In this document: positions 61,822 through 64,000 of the stretch, piece by piece
How positions within the stretch are numbered: the first letter of the stretch is position 1
Layout of the letters: each line of letters opens with the position of its first letter
Assembly (NCBI GenBank): GCA_947450325.1
Contig: CANFUT010000012.1
Location: forward strand, 53,069-117,068
Length of the DNA: 64,000 nt
From: Flavobacteriia bacterium
GTDB taxonomy: Bacteria > Bacteroidota > Bacteroidia > Flavobacteriales_D > Crocinitomicaceae
Direction: 5' to 3'
Notes under the pieces: model-generated
Seen by the model: only the letters and a program-made list of their open reading frames with translations
Told to the model about the DNA's origin: nothing
Databases searched by the model: none
Program-made: the position numbers and the translations under genes

Positions 61822-62838
61822 TTATTGAATAATAATTTTTTGTGTGATTTCTTGATTGAACTCATTCGTTAACTTCAGGAAATAAACGCCATTTTCAAGT
61901 TTAGACAAATCAATTTCATTTTGATTGACTTCTAATTTTTCACTTTGTTTTAATTTTCCGTCCAATCCAAAAACGTTGTAATTCGTTAATTTAGTCGGTG
62001 CTGTGTTTTGAATCGACACAATTCCTGTAGTTGGATTTGGACTCACTGTAATATTTGCCAATTCGTTTTCTGCAATAGAAGCTTCTAGTTGGTCTTTGTA
62101 AACGCGAACGTAATCAATCTTCATTTCTGCAGGGAAAACTGTTGTAGCGTCAGGATAACCTGGCCAGTCGCCACCAACTGCTAGATTTAAAATCAAATAA
62201 AATGGCAATTGAAATTCATTTGTTCCATTAACACCATTGTTTATGTTTAATTGATAATACAAATTTCCATCAGCAAACCATTTGATAGAAGTTGCAGTCC
62301 ATTCAACCGCGTAAATGTGATATTGAGTTGCATCCAAAGTAGAAATTCCGCCCATGTAAACGTGCCCAACATTGTCCCAATGCGCTGTTCCATTGATTTT
62401 TGTGTCGTTATTGATATGTTCCATTACGTCAATTTCCCCACAAGCTGGCCAAGAAACTTGATCGATGTTTGCGCCCAACATCCAGAACGCAGGCCAAATG
62501 CCTTTTCCCATCGGACATTTGATTCTAGCTTCAATTTTTCCAAATTTTAAATCAAACAATCCTTTGGAAGATATTTTTGAAGACGTGTAAGCATTTGTTC
62601 CAAATTGTTCTTCGCGCGCTGTGATTGTTACTTCACCTCCTGAAATGCTAAAATTAGTTGCGCTATTCGTGTAATATTGTGCTTCGTTGTTTCCCCAGCC
62701 ATTGCCGCCAATTTCAAAATTCCATTTCGCATTGTCTAAAGTTGTAGATTCAAATTCATCTGACCAAACCATGACCAATTGTGCATGAGAAATTGAATGA
62801 AGAATTAAAAATGCGGTAAATATGATACTTTTTTTCAT
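61822..62838 (-). CDS. GH16 endo-beta-1,3-glucanase (laminarinase) with T9SS sorting domain
   Basis: 338 residues. Signal peptide 1-19 (MKKSIIFTAFLILHSISHA). The GH16 jelly-roll spans 22-255: VWSDEFESTTLDNAKWN, NNEAQYYTNSATNFSISGGE, GLFDLKFGKIEARIKCPMGKG, GIWPAFWMLG, the catalytic GEIDVMEH with nucleophile E135 and acid/base E140, and MKIDYVRVYKDQ at the end. The short loop version E-I-D-V-M-E is that of bacterial laminarinases rather than agarases or carrageenases. The last 75 residues (NITVSPNPTTGIVSIQNTAP to EITQKIIIQ) are a T9SS type A domain, so the enzyme is secreted. It acts on the outside of the cell and the neighbouring operon takes up the products. Confidence 0.94.
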   Translation of the reverse strand: MKKSIIFTAFLILHSISHAQLVMVWSDEFESTTLDNAKWNFEIGGNGWGNNEAQYYTNSATNFSISGGEVTITAREEQFGTNAYTSSKISSKGLFDLKFGKIEARIKCPMGKGIWPAFWMLGANIDQVSWPACGEIDVMEHINNDTKINGTAHWDNVGHVYMGGISTLDATQYHIYAVEWTATSIKWFADGNLYYQLNINNGVNGTNEFQLPFYLILNLAVGGDWPGYPDATTVFPAEMKIDYVRVYKDQLEASIAENELANITVSPNPTTGIVSIQNTAPTKLTNYNVFGLDGKLKQSEKLEVNQNEIDLSKLENGVYFLKLTNEFNQEITQKIIIQ

Positions 62839-62853
62839 TTTTCGGAGTATTAA

Positions 62854-62879
62854 AAAGGGAGATATAAATACCTCCCTTT
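62854..62879 (-). terminator. Rho-independent terminator of the CBM-protein gene
   Basis: AAAGGGAG and CTCCCTTT form an 8-bp stem with a 10-nt loop; on the minus strand it is followed by TTTTTAAT. It separates the gene ending at 62903 from the GH16 gene, which therefore needs its own promoter or read-through. Confidence 0.78.
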
Positions 62880-62902
62880 CATTGTAAATTTACTTAAATT
62901 AA

Positions 62903-64000
62903 TTATTCTTTAATCAACTGAATGGTTTTCGTTTCACCACCAACTTGAATGTTCAAGTGATAGATTCCAGAAGCCATAGCAGACAAATCCAACGTTGAAG
63001 TTGTAGATTGAATTGATTTTTCTATTACTTTTTCTCCAATGATAGAATACAAAGTAACTTTTTCAATTTTCGTACTATTTGAAACTGTGAAAATAGCTGA
63101 AGAAGGATTTGGATAAACCGTTAAGTTTTCAAACGATGTTTCATCAATTCCAACGATACAAGATCCACATTTTCCGTAAGTGTTTGCAACATCACCTTGA
63201 CCCAAAATCCATCTACGATTTGCGTAAGTTGAATAATCAGTTAGAGGTGCACATCCACCGCCATTTACCATTTCTTGAATCAAGTTTTCTACAGTACCAT
63301 TTTTAACTAACAAATATTCTAAAGTGTCAGTTGGTGCTGGAGAAATTGTAAATGTCCAAGTTCCGTCTCCATTGTCAACTGCTTGAGGACCAAAAGCTGG
63401 ATTCCATTGCCAAATTGGACCTGTCAAGTTTACTTGCGTTGCTGGATCACAAACTTCTGTAGTGATTATTAAATCAGGATAAGAACATGGAACGCAACGG
63501 TCGTAAGCGATATTCACATCACCAGAACCTAGTACCCATTTTCTGTTTGCGTATGCGAAGTAATCAGTAACTGGAGCACACGTTCCACCGTTTTGCATAT
63601 CAGCAATTAAGTTTTCTTGAACACCATCAACAATAATCAAGTATTCCATATCTGTTGTTGGGGCTGGAGAGAAAGTGAAAGTCCAAGTTCCATTACCATT
63701 GTCAACAGCGAAAGGTCCTGCAGTTGGATCCCAACTCCAGAAAGGTCCAGTCAATCTAACTACATTTGCAGTAGTTGAACAAACATCTACAGTGATCAAT
63801 AAGTCATTTCCACTTGTTGCATTGTGCATTTTAACATCGTCAAAATAGTATGTTTTTTCACCAGCTGTTGCACCATTTACTCCGAAATTAAAGAAGATAG
63901 AAGCTTTGTCATAAGAATTAGCCAAATTCAAAGCAGCAGTTCCCGTTGCTTGATTTGCAAAATCAAAAATTAATGTTTGCCAACCGTTTGCAACTGTTGT
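62903..64000 (-). CDS. Carbohydrate-binding T9SS cargo protein, 5' part missing
   Basis: The frame is open to the window end (366 codons seen); the start lies outside. The visible N-terminal part, GWQTLIFDFANQATGTAALN to AGEKTYYFDDVKM, is the second half of a CBM4/CBM-like beta-sandwich. Two tandem repeats of about 95 residues follow, each with V-C near the start, LTGPxWxWxPxxGP, VDNGxGTWTFTxSPAP, ENLIxxMxNGGxCAP, TDYxxYANRxWxLGxGDV and a closing Cys. The last 80 residues (LTVYPNPSSAIFTVSNSTKI to IQLIKE) are a T9SS type A domain. The upstream, unseen part may hold a catalytic domain such as another GH16. It stands in the laminarin context. Confidence 0.88.
   Translation of the reverse strand, partial: TTVANGWQTLIFDFANQATGTAALNLANSYDKASIFFNFGVNGATAGEKTYYFDDVKMHNATSGNDLLITVDVCSTTANVVRLTGPFWSWDPTAGPFAVDNGNGTWTFTFSPAPTTDMEYLIIVDGVQENLIADMQNGGTCAPVTDYFAYANRKWVLGSGDVNIAYDRCVPCSYPDLIITTEVCDPATQVNLTGPIWQWNPAFGPQAVDNGDGTWTFTISPAPTDTLEYLLVKNGTVENLIQEMVNGGGCAPLTDYSTYANRRWILGQGDVANTYGKCGSCIVGIDETSFENLTVYPNPSSAIFTVSNSTKIEKVTLYSIIGEKVIEKSIQSTTSTLDLSAMASGIYHLNIQVGGETKTIQLIKE

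Overview
The window comes from a low-GC member of the Bacteroidota, most likely a flavobacterial or Crocinitomicaceae-type organism. The evidence is several secreted proteins with C-terminal type IX secretion (T9SS) sorting domains of both type A and type B, a TonB-dependent receptor with a carboxypeptidase-like N-terminal domain, Bacteroidota-style -7 promoter boxes (TAnnTTTG) at many genes, little Shine-Dalgarno signal, and family choices typical of this phylum (DUF5916, LytTR plus propeller-type histidine kinase, GH16 laminarinase with a sorting domain). The lineage below phylum level is inference.

Layout. 1-18.2 kb is mostly core genome: a 5' fragment of malic enzyme, an Omp28-like secreted protein, pth, an EamA exporter, a 1317-residue adhesin-like T9SS type B protein, folD, a DEAD-box helicase, two small conserved-looking proteins, a strongly structured minus-strand RNA (candidate 6S RNA), kdsB, a TonB-dependent receptor, dprA, a small T9SS cargo, a GT9 glycosyltransferase and a thioesterase. 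18.3-24 kb holds phosphoglucose/phosphomannose isomerase, a Y1 (IS200/RAYT-like) transposase embedded in three iterations of a four-hairpin palindromic repeat unit, recA, bcp and asnS. 24-31.6 kb holds a three-gene minus operon (large TPR protein, outer-membrane barrel, membrane protein) divergent from an orphan ftsE-like ATPase, then two small envelope-type genes.

32.7-37.5 kb is the most unusual part: a tight three-gene operon coding for a TPR protein with an HELVH zincin motif, a dCTPP1/MazG-type nucleotide pyrophosphatase, and a GIY-YIG + DUF2075 helicase + LexA-like S24 autoprotease fusion. The first gene is interrupted in its fifth 5' codon-dozen by a G10 homopolymer; one G fewer restores a single frame from a well-placed ATG behind a good promoter. 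This looks like a phase-variable, DNA-damage-sensing genome-maintenance or anti-mobile-element system. That function is inference.

37.5-52.3 kb carries a secreted VWA protein, a DUF5916/CBM9 barrel protein behind a 46-bp palindrome, a LytTR regulator overlapping its probable sensor kinase, small secreted proteins, and a 1237-residue thermolysin-like protease with four CUB domains. 52.3-64 kb is a glycan-utilisation locus, probably for laminarin-type beta-glucan: an FHS-type sugar permease divergent from a clan-A glycoside hydrolase, two outer-membrane barrels, a lipoprotein and a CBM9 protein, then a convergent GH16 laminarinase and a CBM protein cut by the window end. No SusC/SusD pair is present. 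A dispersed intergenic repeat of about 246 bp occurs twice in direct orientation, 30 kb apart, with a third partial inverted copy.
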